DNA from: Terriglobia bacterium
GTDB lineage: Bacteria > Acidobacteriota > Terriglobia > Bryobacterales > Bryobacteraceae
DNA: 64,000 nucleotides
NCBI GenBank assembly: GCA_020073145.1
Contig: JAIQFS010000015.1
Location: 42,997 to 106,996 of the forward strand
Direction of reading: 5' to 3'
Part shown: positions 33,462 to 41,960 of the stretch, piece after piece
Numbering within the stretch: the stretch's first letter is position 1
How the letters are laid out: each line of letters starts with the position of its first letter
The notes under the pieces: generated by a model
Seen by the model: only the letters and a program-made list of their open reading frames with translations
Told to the model about the DNA's origin: nothing
Database searches by the model: none
Program-made: the position numbers and the translations under genes

Positions 33462-35972
33462 CTAGAACAGCACGTCGAAATCCGCCGTAAAGCGGCGTCC
33501 GCGCTGGCCAAACAAAAAGCCGTAGGCCGGGTCCGCGATGTTGGTATGGAGGGCTTCCGGATTGAAGTGGTTGGTCAAATTGAAACTGCTGATGGACAAT
33601 CGTACCGTATATTTCGGGTTGACCTTGAAATCCTTGGAGAACCGCGAATCCGCCGAGAAGAAATTGGGGTAACGGTTCTGGTTGGGGATGCCGGCATAGT
33701 TCTGGGCGGCGTCGGTCACCACGTACGGGAACCCGCTGCGATATTCGATGGCTGGTGCAATGCGAAAACCCAGGGGCAGTTGCACCACGCCCCAGGCCAG
33801 AAAGCGATTGGGCAGATCGGTCGGCAGGTTGGCAAACTGATTGGGGCGAATGATGGGAAAGGGGAAGCTGCCGAGATAACCGGCGAAATCGTTCAGGTCG
33901 CCGCGGGCATGGCTGCGCACGTACGAGAAAAAGAGCGCGCTCTTTTCGTTCATGCGCACGCGCGTCGTGACTTCGAACTGGCGATAGCGAGACCGGCCCG
34001 CGCCCGACAGCGTGTAGGCGCCCATGTTGGTCACCGGATCGGGCGCCTGCGGGTTGAGATTTACCAGACCGGCTGAGTCGATTTGCATGTAGCCTACGCG
34101 CAGCTTCAGGGAGCGCGCGAGCGGCTGCTCGATCAGGCCGCTCGCGGTGGCGCTGCGCGGCGAGAAGTTCCCGGCGATCGGCTCCTGATGGACGAAAGGA
34201 CTCCTTAGATTCACCTGGCCCAGGGCGTTCTGGTAGAAAAAAGGACCGCCTGCGATTTGCCCGGCTCCATCGAACAGCGTCACCACTTGGTTGGGGTAGT
34301 TGGCGAACGCGTAGACGTTGAGCGGCACCCGGTCATAGAACAAGCCGAATCCCGCGCGCATCACCGTGCCGAGGCGGGCAAACGGCGTGAAGGCCAGGCC
34401 GGCCCGCGGCGCCACGCGAAAGGCTTCTGAAATCTCCTGCGACTCCGTGCGCACCCCCAGATCCGCCGCCAACCGAGGCGAGAGGATCCAGTGGTCCTGC
34501 CCGTAGAAGGCAAACTCGGTGTCCGACATGCGGTACGGCTGGCCTCCAGTGAAGGCGATCCGCTCAATCGGCTGTCCGGCTGCACCCACGATGTTGACGG
34601 GATGCTCCTCCACCTGGCCGCGATCGGCGCTGTTCGCGATATAGGCGCCCATCTTGAAGTGGTGCGTTCCGGCGCCGCTGACCGGCGCGAACGCATAGTC
34701 CGGCAACCAACCTATGCGGGACGCAACCCGGTTCTGTTGCGCGAAGTAGTTGCCGCTATTTCCCCCCGGGGCGATGGTCAAATCGAGCGGCCCCTGGCCC
34801 CACACGCGCGCGTCGAAGCGCGTCACCGACAACGTGTTCTCCAGCAAACCCCCGCCGAGCGTCCAACGGTCGGCCACCGTGGCGGTGTAGTTGTGAGTGC
34901 CTGCGTCCGGAGAAGTAGGCTCGGGATTGAAGTAGTTGATATTGACCCACTGGAGCCGCTGCGGGGCCACATGCACCGTAGCCGTTACCAGTTGGCGGTT
35001 CGACGCCACCCAATCCAGCTGCGCGAAGGAATTGATCCCCTCCTGCTTCTTCTGATTGTCGGGGAACGGCAACTCATAGACCGCGGTTTTGCGCATTGCA
35101 TACTCGAAACCCTCCGAGAAGTAAAGCTTGCTCGGAATCAGCGGTCCTTCGAAATTCAAGCGCGGCGTCGCGTCCATCAAGCCGCGCATGTGGTAGCTGC
35201 GAATGCGGAAGTCGGGGAAGGGGTCGTTCAACTCCCATTTCCATCGGTCGCCGCCGCGCCGGGTCTCCACCGAAACCAGGCCCGCGGTGAACCTTCCGTA
35301 TTCGGCCAGGAAAGGGGCTTGATACACGTTCAGGCTTTCGACGCTGTCGATGGGAACCGTGAGCCCGAACTCCCCGGTGGCCGGATCGGTGACGTCGGCC
35401 GAATTCACGATCAGCGAGCTCCGGTGCTCGGCGCTGCCCGAGATCTGCAGCCCTCCGCCCGGCGAGCGGGCCACTCCCGGAGTCAGGGGCAAGGCATCCG
35501 CCACCGTGGCGGGCCGGCTGGGAAGCGCTTTCGCGAGTTGCGGCGGCACCCCGTTTTCCGTCGAAGCGCCTTGTTCGATCAGCGTGGCCGTTCCCTGGAC
35601 ATCAATGCTCTCTTTTCGCGAGAGCGTGGGGATCAGCGTCCATTCGAGGGACGTGGACCCGGAGGAGGTTAGATCGATTTCCCGGTGCAGAGGCTCAAAT
35701 CCGTCCCGGGCGCCGTCGATTGCATAACGGCCCGGCGCCAGTTGAGTGAAAGTGGCCTCGCCTTCGGAATTGGTTTCGGCGGAAGCCACCACCGCCTGCT
35801 CGCGCTTCAGTTCCAAGCGAACCCCGGCCGCCGGATGGCTGTCCGGCTCGCGGACCACGACCTCCAGCCGGCCGCCCGGAGCCGGCGCCTGGCAAAACGC
35901 GACAGTCTGGCAGGACAGCCAGATGGCGACCGCAATTCCACGGCACAGAATCCGGTCTAGGAAGCTGGTCAA
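33462..35972 (-). CDS. TonB-dependent receptor with carboxypeptidase regulatory-like domain
   Basis: An 836-aa outer-membrane protein. It has a signal peptide (IAVAIWLSCQTVAFCQ) and a carboxypeptidase-D regulatory-like Ig domain (about 33-110: GGRLEVVVREPDSHPAAGV, PGRYAIDGARDGFEP). A plug (about 125-240: PLTPGVARSPGGGLQISG) follows, then a beta-barrel ending in a terminal Phe (ADFDVLF). This is the Oar/SusC-like receptor type common in Acidobacteria, here shorter than the usual 1000+ residues. It should import a glycan, peptide or chelate with energy from a TonB protein such as the one at 12199. Substrate unknown. Confidence 0.9.
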   Translation of the reverse strand: MTSFLDRILCRGIAVAIWLSCQTVAFCQAPAPGGRLEVVVREPDSHPAAGVRLELKREQAVVASAETNSEGEATFTQLAPGRYAIDGARDGFEPLHREIDLTSSGSTSLEWTLIPTLSRKESIDVQGTATLIEQGASTENGVPPQLAKALPSRPATVADALPLTPGVARSPGGGLQISGSAEHRSSLIVNSADVTDPATGEFGLTVPIDSVESLNVYQAPFLAEYGRFTAGLVSVETRRGGDRWKWELNDPFPDFRIRSYHMRGLMDATPRLNFEGPLIPSKLYFSEGFEYAMRKTAVYELPFPDNQKKQEGINSFAQLDWVASNRQLVTATVHVAPQRLQWVNINYFNPEPTSPDAGTHNYTATVADRWTLGGGLLENTLSVTRFDARVWGQGPLDLTIAPGGNSGNYFAQQNRVASRIGWLPDYAFAPVSGAGTHHFKMGAYIANSADRGQVEEHPVNIVGAAGQPIERIAFTGGQPYRMSDTEFAFYGQDHWILSPRLAADLGVRTESQEISEAFRVAPRAGLAFTPFARLGTVMRAGFGLFYDRVPLNVYAFANYPNQVVTLFDGAGQIAGGPFFYQNALGQVNLRSPFVHQEPIAGNFSPRSATASGLIEQPLARSLKLRVGYMQIDSAGLVNLNPQAPDPVTNMGAYTLSGAGRSRYRQFEVTTRVRMNEKSALFFSYVRSHARGDLNDFAGYLGSFPFPIIRPNQFANLPTDLPNRFLAWGVVQLPLGFRIAPAIEYRSGFPYVVTDAAQNYAGIPNQNRYPNFFSADSRFSKDFKVNPKYTVRLSISSFNLTNHFNPEALHTNIADPAYGFLFGQRGRRFTADFDVLF

Positions 35973-36042
35973 ATGTTGTCGCCCCAGCAGATGCGCTGCA
36001 GGGCGCCCTGGTTACAGATTACTGAAAACCGCGTTCCCGCGC

Positions 36043-37107
36043 TCACTTTGCAAAGGTCAGTCGAAAGCCCGTGGTGAACAGAATGTCGTTGGGCAGGCGT
36101 CCGGTAAGCGGGTTACTTAGGTACCGATCGCTTGCCGTCAACTGCCAGGAGAGCCATTTCCGGAGCACGGTCACCGCCGAAACGTCGAAGTTGATGCGAT
36201 AGTTGCCTGTATCCGTCACGCCGGGATAGAACATCAGCTTCTCGTGCAGGGTCGTGATTTTGTTGAGCTTCTGATCGAGTTCCTCGCCGGCCACGATCGC
36301 GGCCGCGGTCCGGTTCAGGCCGGTGGAAAAGAACTCGCGATTGGCGGAAACACCCAGGTTCAAATCCAGCGTCGTGACCTTATTGGCGATGGCGTGATAG
36401 CCGCCGCCGCCCGCCGGGACAAAGCGCAGGTCGAGCGACTGGAACTGGTCCGACTCCAGATCCACGGAGCCGAACACAAACCACTGCTTCGAAACGTTGA
36501 GATTGTACGCGAGGCCGCCGCGTTTGGCATCGGCGGTGGTGAGCTGGGTTCCTGATGCGTTGCTGCTCGAAAACACCGAGGTGTAGTACACCGAAATCTT
36601 GTCGCGCGAGGTGGCGCGTGCGGCGTTCCCGCTCAACGAGAACGTCGAGGTGTTGGCGTTGCCGTGGGTGTTGGCGTAACCCAGATCGAGGGTGCCGGTC
36701 CACAGGTCGATCAGCCGCGGATTGCGCAGCCGTTCGACTTCGGCATCATAGGCTGTCTGTTCGGCGTCCGAGCGGATGGCGACCACGGCGTCTTTCGCCG
36801 CGGTGACCGCGCCCGTCTCTTTGGTGGCAATCGCGAGCCGGCCGTCCTGCGGCGTCGTGACCGTGCCAACCACGGTTTGCCCGTCCTTCAAATTGACGTG
36901 CAACTGCGAAGTCGACGTAATGCCGGTAACGGCGTCCCAGGAAATCGTTACGTCGCCCGCAAATTCGGTCTTGATGACCAGCCCCTTGGTATCCGACTTG
37001 GTGATGGTGCCGGAGAGCCGGTCGCCGTTCTTCATGGTGACCTGATCGGCGGCCAGCGCTTGGCCGGCGCACCCGGCGATCGCCAGGGAGAGAAGCAGAG
37101 CCTTCAC
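36043..37107 (-). CDS. DUF481 outer-membrane beta-barrel protein (YdiY-like)
   Basis: A 354-aa protein with a signal peptide (LLLSLAIAGCAGQALAA). It has an N-terminal small beta domain (MKNGDRLSGTITKSD, about 24-105) and a DUF481 barrel (about 135-354), beginning TGTLDLGYANTHGNANTSTF and ending ILFTTGFRLTFAK. The start is GTG 37107 with AGGAGG 5 bases before it. DUF481 proteins are small outer-membrane barrels of unclear role, sometimes acid-inducible. It is followed by the TonB receptor on the same strand after a 70-base gap. Confidence 0.88.
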   Translation of the reverse strand: MKALLLSLAIAGCAGQALAADQVTMKNGDRLSGTITKSDTKGLVIKTEFAGDVTISWDAVTGITSTSQLHVNLKDGQTVVGTVTTPQDGRLAIATKETGAVTAAKDAVVAIRSDAEQTAYDAEVERLRNPRLIDLWTGTLDLGYANTHGNANTSTFSLSGNAARATSRDKISVYYTSVFSSSNASGTQLTTADAKRGGLAYNLNVSKQWFVFGSVDLESDQFQSLDLRFVPAGGGGYHAIANKVTTLDLNLGVSANREFFSTGLNRTAAAIVAGEELDQKLNKITTLHEKLMFYPGVTDTGNYRINFDVSAVTVLRKWLSWQLTASDRYLSNPLTGRLPNDILFTTGFRLTFAK

Positions 37108-37200
37108 GGGAGCCTCCTGAAAGTTTGAGATTGCTTTAGCTTATCAGCCGGCGCGAGATGGGGCTCGGGAAGGGCGGAGTCGGCGCTCGATTCGGGAAAC

Positions 37201-37249
37201 GGGAGCCACCCGCCGGGATCGACCCGGCGACCTGCTGATTAAGAGACCA
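37201..37249 (-). repeat. tRNA 3'-end remnant, candidate old attachment site (copy A)
   Basis: On the minus strand this reads as the last ~45 bases of a tRNA: anticodon-loop-like CTCTTAA, then TCAGCAGGTC, a T arm GCCGG-GTCGATC-CCGGC and acceptor strand GGGTGGC. There is no 5' half (no D arm) and no CCA end, and the T loop begins GTC instead of TTC, so it is not a working tRNA. 37202-37241 matches 56360-56399 in 39 of 40 positions, in the same orientation. It may be the scar of an earlier integration at a tRNA gene. The surrounding 287-base gap contains nothing else recognisable. Confidence 0.65.
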
Positions 37250-37394
37250 TACGTGTCAAGTCCCATCCAGCCAGCCCTCCTGTGCGGCCTCCGCGAGCCT
37301 ACGCCAGCTAGTACATCAAGCCGATCTCGAAGCGCATTCCATCGTTCTCACGCGACCACCAGGCGAGGCGAGATCGAGGAGAGCTAGGAGCCGG

Positions 37395-38453
37395 CTATGA
37401 CGGAATAACGAACCTTCCCGCCGATTCATCACTGTTCGCATTCACTTTTAGGTCGGCGTGGCGAGCGGTCACGTTAGCGCTCTTGCTAAAGGTCCGTTTA
37501 TGGTTGAGGCGGTAGCGGCCGGGAGGCTCCCCAAACTCACGTTTGAATGCGCGGTTAAAGGCCGCTTCCGACTCGTATCCCACGTCGCCGGCGATTTCCG
37601 ATACACCCCGGGGCGTGTTTTCCAGCGACCGCGCGGCCAAATGAAGCCTCCAGCGAGTCAAGTACGTCATTGGTGGTTCGGAAAGATACCGGGTAAAACG
37701 CTCCACGAGAGCAGTCCGTGAAATGCCGACTTCCTCGGCCAGATCCGCGATGGTCCAAGGATGAGCAATGCGGCTGTGCAGCAATCCGAGGCTTTTCCCC
37801 ACGATGGGATCGCGCGCTCCCGCGAGCCAACCGGTCTGTTGTTCCGGCAACCCGGCGACATAGCGGCGGAGAGTGTCGACGAACAAAGCTTCCGATAGCT
37901 TGGCAAGCATGGCATCGCTGCCGACTCGTCCCGAAGCTGCTTCTTCTACCAGGTGCAGAATCGAACTCTCGAGCCAGTGCCCCGAGCGATCCGTTCGGAT
38001 GTTGACCTTGAAAATGGGCGGCAGACCGCCCAGAATCGGCCGGCTCAGGAAGGGGTCGCAAGCCATGTACCCACAAACATATCGCGCCGAATCGCCGCCT
38101 CCGCCACCCTGCATGGGGCGCAAGTCGCGCGCTTTGATCTTGGAAAGAATCGCCGAGTGGAGCGATGCCGCCGCCACACCTGGTGCGCTGGTCATGACGT
38201 GTGGATCCCCGTGGGGAAGGACGACGATATCTCCGGGACCAAGCTCCATCGATTTCCCATCGGGCAACTGCACGAATGCTGCGCCGTCGATCACGAAGTG
38301 ATAGATCACCAGGTGGGGCGCTCCTGGCGCTAAAAGAGGCGCAAGCGTGCTGGACGCGGGCGACGCAAAACACCAGGGTGCCGAAAACTCAGCGCTGAAG
38401 AATAACGCACCGCTGAGCTTGACTCCACTCAAAATCTCGGAGAACGCATCCAT
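37395..38453 (-). CDS. AraC-family regulator with cupin sensor domain
   Basis: A 352-aa transcription factor. Residues 1-200 form a cupin-type sensor (LVIYHFVIDGAAFVQLPDG, GDIVVLPHGDPHVM), and residues 215-320 are the double helix-turn-helix DNA-binding domain (IADLAEEVGISRTALVERF, ISEIAGDVGYESEAAFNRAF, PPGRYR). It is divergent from the diiron-protein operon starting at 38642, with a shared 188-base gap. It is therefore the probable activator of that operon, responding to a small ligand bound by the cupin. Confidence 0.92.
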   Translation of the reverse strand: MDAFSEILSGVKLSGALFFSAEFSAPWCFASPASSTLAPLLAPGAPHLVIYHFVIDGAAFVQLPDGKSMELGPGDIVVLPHGDPHVMTSAPGVAAASLHSAILSKIKARDLRPMQGGGGGDSARYVCGYMACDPFLSRPILGGLPPIFKVNIRTDRSGHWLESSILHLVEEAASGRVGSDAMLAKLSEALFVDTLRRYVAGLPEQQTGWLAGARDPIVGKSLGLLHSRIAHPWTIADLAEEVGISRTALVERFTRYLSEPPMTYLTRWRLHLAARSLENTPRGVSEIAGDVGYESEAAFNRAFKREFGEPPGRYRLNHKRTFSKSANVTARHADLKVNANSDESAGRFVIPS

Positions 38454-38577
38454 TCGGCCCCCCTGGACGGTCGGCTAAGCCATCCGGCCGGTCTGCAAAG
38501 CAACCAGCATAGGCGAGCCGTCCGAGCAATTGATCGGGACGCTCGGGCATGGTGGTAGCAACCGGTGCACTCCACAA

Positions 38578-38605
38578 TTGTAAGCGACACGAGACGTGAT
38601 ATGAA
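38578..38605 (+). promoter_or_regulatory. Possible promoter of the diiron/efflux operon
   Basis: TTGTAA at 38578 and TATGAA at 38600 are separated by 16 bases and lie 36 bases before the ATG at 38642. They resemble a weak sigma-70 promoter that would need an activator, fitting the divergent AraC gene. An AAGGAGAG ribosome binding site follows at about 38626. Confidence 0.3.
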
Positions 38606-38641
38606 AACGCGCCAAACCGATACACCAAGGAGAGAAACGCT

Positions 38642-39622
38642 ATGACCACCCCCATTCCCGTCCAAACCGAACGATATGCCGAATGTGTTGGCGCTTCCAA
38701 GCGCATACGCTGGGACATCGACCAAGACGTTCTACGAGGCCGCGAGTTCGATACGTCGCATAAGTTCCTGCCGGACTCAATGTCCGGCGTCGATCAACTT
38801 GAGTTTCTGAGCGAGGATGAAGCGATTTTTCTCAGTCAGATTCAAGGCCGCACTTATGCGAACATTTTCGGCCTGGTGGAACGTTTCATCAACTGCAAGG
38901 TCCTAGAGCTGAGCGAATTTCACTGGACCGGGGACCAGGTCGCTCTGGAGGCACTGGTTCGCTTCAGTGATGAAGAACTCAAACACCAGGAACTGTTCCG
39001 GCGCATTGAGCGCATGATCGCGTCGAAAATGCCGCAGGGATACAACTTTCTGGCGGAGCCGAACGCCGTGGCCGCGGCGGTGCTTTCGAAATCCACATGG
39101 GCGGTGCTGGGAGTGACTCTGATGATCGAGCTCTTCACGCAGACGCACTATCTGAAAAGCATCCAGCCGGGTTCACAATTATCGCCGTTGTTCAAGGATG
39201 TGTTTTTGTACCACTGGAAGGAGGAATCCCAACACGCAAGAATCGACGAGCTGGAATGGGTACGCGAAAACGTGGGCCTGTCCGCCGAGGAGCGAAATCA
39301 GGCCGTGGACGAAATGATCGCGCTCGTCGGAGCAGTGGACGGGATCGTGAACGCCCAAGCGGCCGCGGATGTTGGGTACTTCTTAAGCGTAAAAGGCGCG
39401 GCTCTATCCGACCAGAAGGTAAAGCTGCTGCACGACCAAGTGCTCCGGGCGTATCGCTGGCAGTACATTCTTTCCGGTATCGAGGAGCGGCGGTTTCAGA
39501 AGGTGCTCAGCGCCATGATCACCGGCGAGCAAATGCGGCGGATCGAAGCGGCGGTGGCTCCCCTGATTGCCTCGGCCGCCCCGACCGCAAGCGCTCGCGT
39601 TCATCCAATTCTGGAATTTTGA
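38642..39622 (+). CDS. Ferritin-like diiron protein (possible AurF-like oxygenase)
   Basis: A 326-aa helical protein. The metal ligands expected of a ferritin-like four-helix bundle can be traced: Glu in the helix after LSQIQGRTYANIFGL, then the ExxH of DEELKHQEL. A Glu in GVTLMIELFTQTHY and the ExxH of KEESQHARIDE complete the set. The E...ExxH...E...ExxH order fits diiron oxygenases such as AurF/CmlI N-oxygenases, and also other diiron oxidases; sequence alone cannot decide. First gene of an operon with a methyltransferase 17 bases downstream. It could hydroxylate or N-oxygenate the compound later exported. Confidence 0.7.
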   Translation: MTTPIPVQTERYAECVGASKRIRWDIDQDVLRGREFDTSHKFLPDSMSGVDQLEFLSEDEAIFLSQIQGRTYANIFGLVERFINCKVLELSEFHWTGDQVALEALVRFSDEELKHQELFRRIERMIASKMPQGYNFLAEPNAVAAAVLSKSTWAVLGVTLMIELFTQTHYLKSIQPGSQLSPLFKDVFLYHWKEESQHARIDELEWVRENVGLSAEERNQAVDEMIALVGAVDGIVNAQAAADVGYFLSVKGAALSDQKVKLLHDQVLRAYRWQYILSGIEERRFQKVLSAMITGEQMRRIEAAVAPLIASAAPTASARVHPILEF

Positions 39623-39639
39623 AGCATAAAGGCTAGACC

Positions 39640-40467
39640 ATGAAAGAACCTGTTATCAATCCGAACAAAGCACTCTGGGAAAAGGGTGATTTCACTACAA
39701 TCGCCGCATTCATGCGGGAATCCGGTGAGACAGTCGTGGAATCGCTCGGGGTCAAGTCTCCGCTGCGGGCCTTGGATCTCGGCTGTGGAGACGGTACTAC
39801 GGCGCTGCCGCTGGCGCGTCTCGGGGCAGAGGTTACTGGAATCGACATTGCCAGGAATCTCGTTGCGGCCGGGAACAAACGGGCGGCGGAGCACGGCCTC
39901 CGACGACTGAGATTTCTCGAGGGTGACGCCTGTAACCTGCAAGGCATCGACGACAATGCCTTCGACTTGACTCTCTCCGTATTCGGCGCCATGTTCGCCG
40001 CCAAACCCTTCGACGTGGCCAAGGAGATGGTCCGGGTCACAAAACCAGGCGGAGCCATTGTGATGGGCAACTGGATTCCAAACGATCCGACATTCGTTTC
40101 GCAGCTCCTGAAGATCAGTTCGTCGTTTACGCCTCCACCGTCGGAAGGCTTCGTCAGTCCCATGCTGTGGGGCGTGGACAGTCAGGTCGTCGATCGCTTT
40201 GCTCAGGCCGGCGTGCCCAGGGAGAAGGTATCTATGACCAGGGACACGTACTATTTTGTGTCGGCCAGCAAGGGCCCAGCGGACTTTATCGGCCTCTTCA
40301 GGCGGTTTTATGGTCCCACCATGAACGCATTTGAAGCCGCGGAACAAAGCGGTAGGGCCGAAGAGCTTCACAGTCAACTGGTGGACCTGGCGAAAGCACA
40401 CAACAAGAGCACGAATGACGGCACCTTGATACCCGCCACTTTTTTGAAGGTCACCGTTTCTCTTTGA
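39640..40467 (+). CDS. Class I SAM-dependent methyltransferase
   Basis: A 275-aa enzyme with the SAM-binding motif I LDLGCGDGTTALPLARLGA, the acidic end of beta-2 (VTGIDIARNL), motif II region DNAFDLTLSVFGAMFA, and post-motif MVRVTKPGGAIVMGNW. Similar to methyltransferase_11/25 proteins acting on small molecules. It is the second gene of the operon, 17 bases after the diiron protein, and the DinB gene follows after 17 bases. Substrate unknown. Confidence 0.9.
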   Translation: MKEPVINPNKALWEKGDFTTIAAFMRESGETVVESLGVKSPLRALDLGCGDGTTALPLARLGAEVTGIDIARNLVAAGNKRAAEHGLRRLRFLEGDACNLQGIDDNAFDLTLSVFGAMFAAKPFDVAKEMVRVTKPGGAIVMGNWIPNDPTFVSQLLKISSSFTPPPSEGFVSPMLWGVDSQVVDRFAQAGVPREKVSMTRDTYYFVSASKGPADFIGLFRRFYGPTMNAFEAAEQSGRAEELHSQLVDLAKAHNKSTNDGTLIPATFLKVTVSL

Positions 40468-40484
40468 AGAGGAGAGTCAGAAAA

Positions 40485-41024
40485 ATGAAGAACCATATTT
40501 ATGAACAGATCACCGAACCCCAAGCGCCATCGCTGAGAACAATGCGGAACCAAAGGTCTGAAGCCCTCGCCACCCGTCTTGAGAGCGGAGCGACAGCTCT
40601 TGCTGCCTTTGCGGCCACGCTCTCTGAGGCGGAGTGGCAAACGCGCCTTCCCAAGGACGGCCGGAAGGTCGGCGTGGTCGTACACCACGTCGCCAGTATG
40701 TACCCAATCGAGATCCAGCTTGCGAGTCTGCTCGCTACCTGCCAGCCGATCACGGGTGTGACGTGGGACGCGGTCAATACGATCAACCGAGACCATGCAA
40801 AAGAGAACGACAGCGTCGCCAAAGAAGGCGCACTCGCGCTGTTGAAGACCAACAGCGCGGCGGCGGCCGCGGCAATCCGGGCCTTTACCGACGTAGAGCT
40901 CGACCACGCCGCGCCTGTGTCGCTCAACAGTGACGCTCCACTCACTTGCCAATTCTTCCTGGAGGATCATCCGGTGCGCCACAGTTACCACCATCTTGCT
41001 TGGATCAAGGCGGCACTGGCGTAG
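40485..41024 (+). CDS. DinB-superfamily protein
   Basis: A 179-aa four-helix-bundle protein. Histidines expected at the metal site occur in VVHHVASMYP and in HSYHHLAWIKAAL near the C-terminus. The superfamily includes thiol-dependent enzymes such as bacillithiol S-transferase (BstA), mycothiol-dependent isomerases and glutathione-like transferases. The next gene encodes a PIG-L amidase. That pairing suggests thiol-conjugate chemistry. ATG 40485 has GAGGAGAG upstream; an earlier TTG (40464) overlaps the methyltransferase end. Confidence 0.8.
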   Translation: MKNHIYEQITEPQAPSLRTMRNQRSEALATRLESGATALAAFAATLSEAEWQTRLPKDGRKVGVVVHHVASMYPIEIQLASLLATCQPITGVTWDAVNTINRDHAKENDSVAKEGALALLKTNSAAAAAAIRAFTDVELDHAAPVSLNSDAPLTCQFFLEDHPVRHSYHHLAWIKAALA

Positions 41025-41129
41025 TGGGGCGCAACTTCCAGGGCGGATCAGGGCGTCACTAACGGCGGAAAGGCGCCGAGGCGGAAGCCCGGTCGCAGGC
41101 CTCAAAGAGTGGCAGCGCGGAGGATCACG

Positions 41130-41954
41130 ATGAACAAAAGATTCAAATTGCTGGCCGTCCTCGCTCATCCCGATGACGAGTCACTCGGTTTCGGCGGCAC
41201 GCTCGCCAAGTACGCTGCCGAGGGGGTTGAGACGTATCTCGTCACAGCCACACGCGGAGAACGCGGAAGGTTCGGCTCACTCGGCAAGGGAGGCGATCCG
41301 GTGGAAGTCGGCCGCGTTCGGGAAGCGGAATTGCGGGCCGCCGCCGCGGTGCTCGGAATTCGCGAGGTCTCCCTCTTGAACTACCCGGACGGCGCCGTGG
41401 ATCTGGTCGAACCCACAACTGCCATTCGCGCCGTTGTCTCACACATTCGGCGAATTCAGCCCGATGTGGTCGTGACCTTCGGTCCGGAGGGAGCGTACGG
41501 GCACCCTGACCACATTGCCATCTCCCAATTCACGACCGCCGCCGCCGTGTGCGCCGCCGACTGCGGATACCGCATGGATGACGGCTCGCAACCGGATTCC
41601 CTTCCGCCTCATCGCGTTCGAAAGCTGCACTACCTGGCGTGGCGACGCCACAAGTGGGAGGCGTACCAGACCGCGTTTCGCAAGCTTACGTCCATGGTCG
41701 ACGGCGTTGAGCGGCAGGCGGCTGCTTGGCCTGACTGGGCCGTGACTACCGAGATCGAGATGTCCGCCTATTGGCCCATTGTGTGGAAAGCGGTTTGCTG
41801 CCATCAAACCCAGATGTCCATCTATGAGCGACTGGAAACTCTCACCGAAGACCAGCAGACCGCACTTTGGGGATCACAGGAGTTCTATCGCGCTTATAGC
41901 TCGGTCAATGGAGGGCGAAAACTAGAAACCGATCTATTTGAAGGGTTGCGGTGA
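41130..41954 (+). CDS. PIG-L/LmbE-family deacetylase or S-conjugate amidase
   Basis: A 274-aa zinc enzyme with the N-terminal motif LAVLAHPDDESLGFGGTLA (zinc ligands His, Asp; catalytic Asp) and the distant ligand in GPEGAYGHPDH. The family contains BshB (bacillithiol synthesis), MshB and Mca (mycothiol S-conjugate amidase) as well as antibiotic deacetylases. The length is nearer Mca than BshB (~235 aa). ATG 41130 with GGAGG 7 bases before it. TolC-like outer-membrane protein starts 6 bases after its stop, which ties it to export. Confidence 0.9.
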   Translation: MNKRFKLLAVLAHPDDESLGFGGTLAKYAAEGVETYLVTATRGERGRFGSLGKGGDPVEVGRVREAELRAAAAVLGIREVSLLNYPDGAVDLVEPTTAIRAVVSHIRRIQPDVVVTFGPEGAYGHPDHIAISQFTTAAAVCAADCGYRMDDGSQPDSLPPHRVRKLHYLAWRRHKWEAYQTAFRKLTSMVDGVERQAAAWPDWAVTTEIEMSAYWPIVWKAVCCHQTQMSIYERLETLTEDQQTALWGSQEFYRAYSSVNGGRKLETDLFEGLR

Positions 41955-41960
41955 ACCACG

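Noticed and set aside
37201..37300. Functional tRNA-Lys(CTT) at copy A
   Set aside because: No D arm, no 5' acceptor strand, broken T loop and no CCA, so only a remnant.
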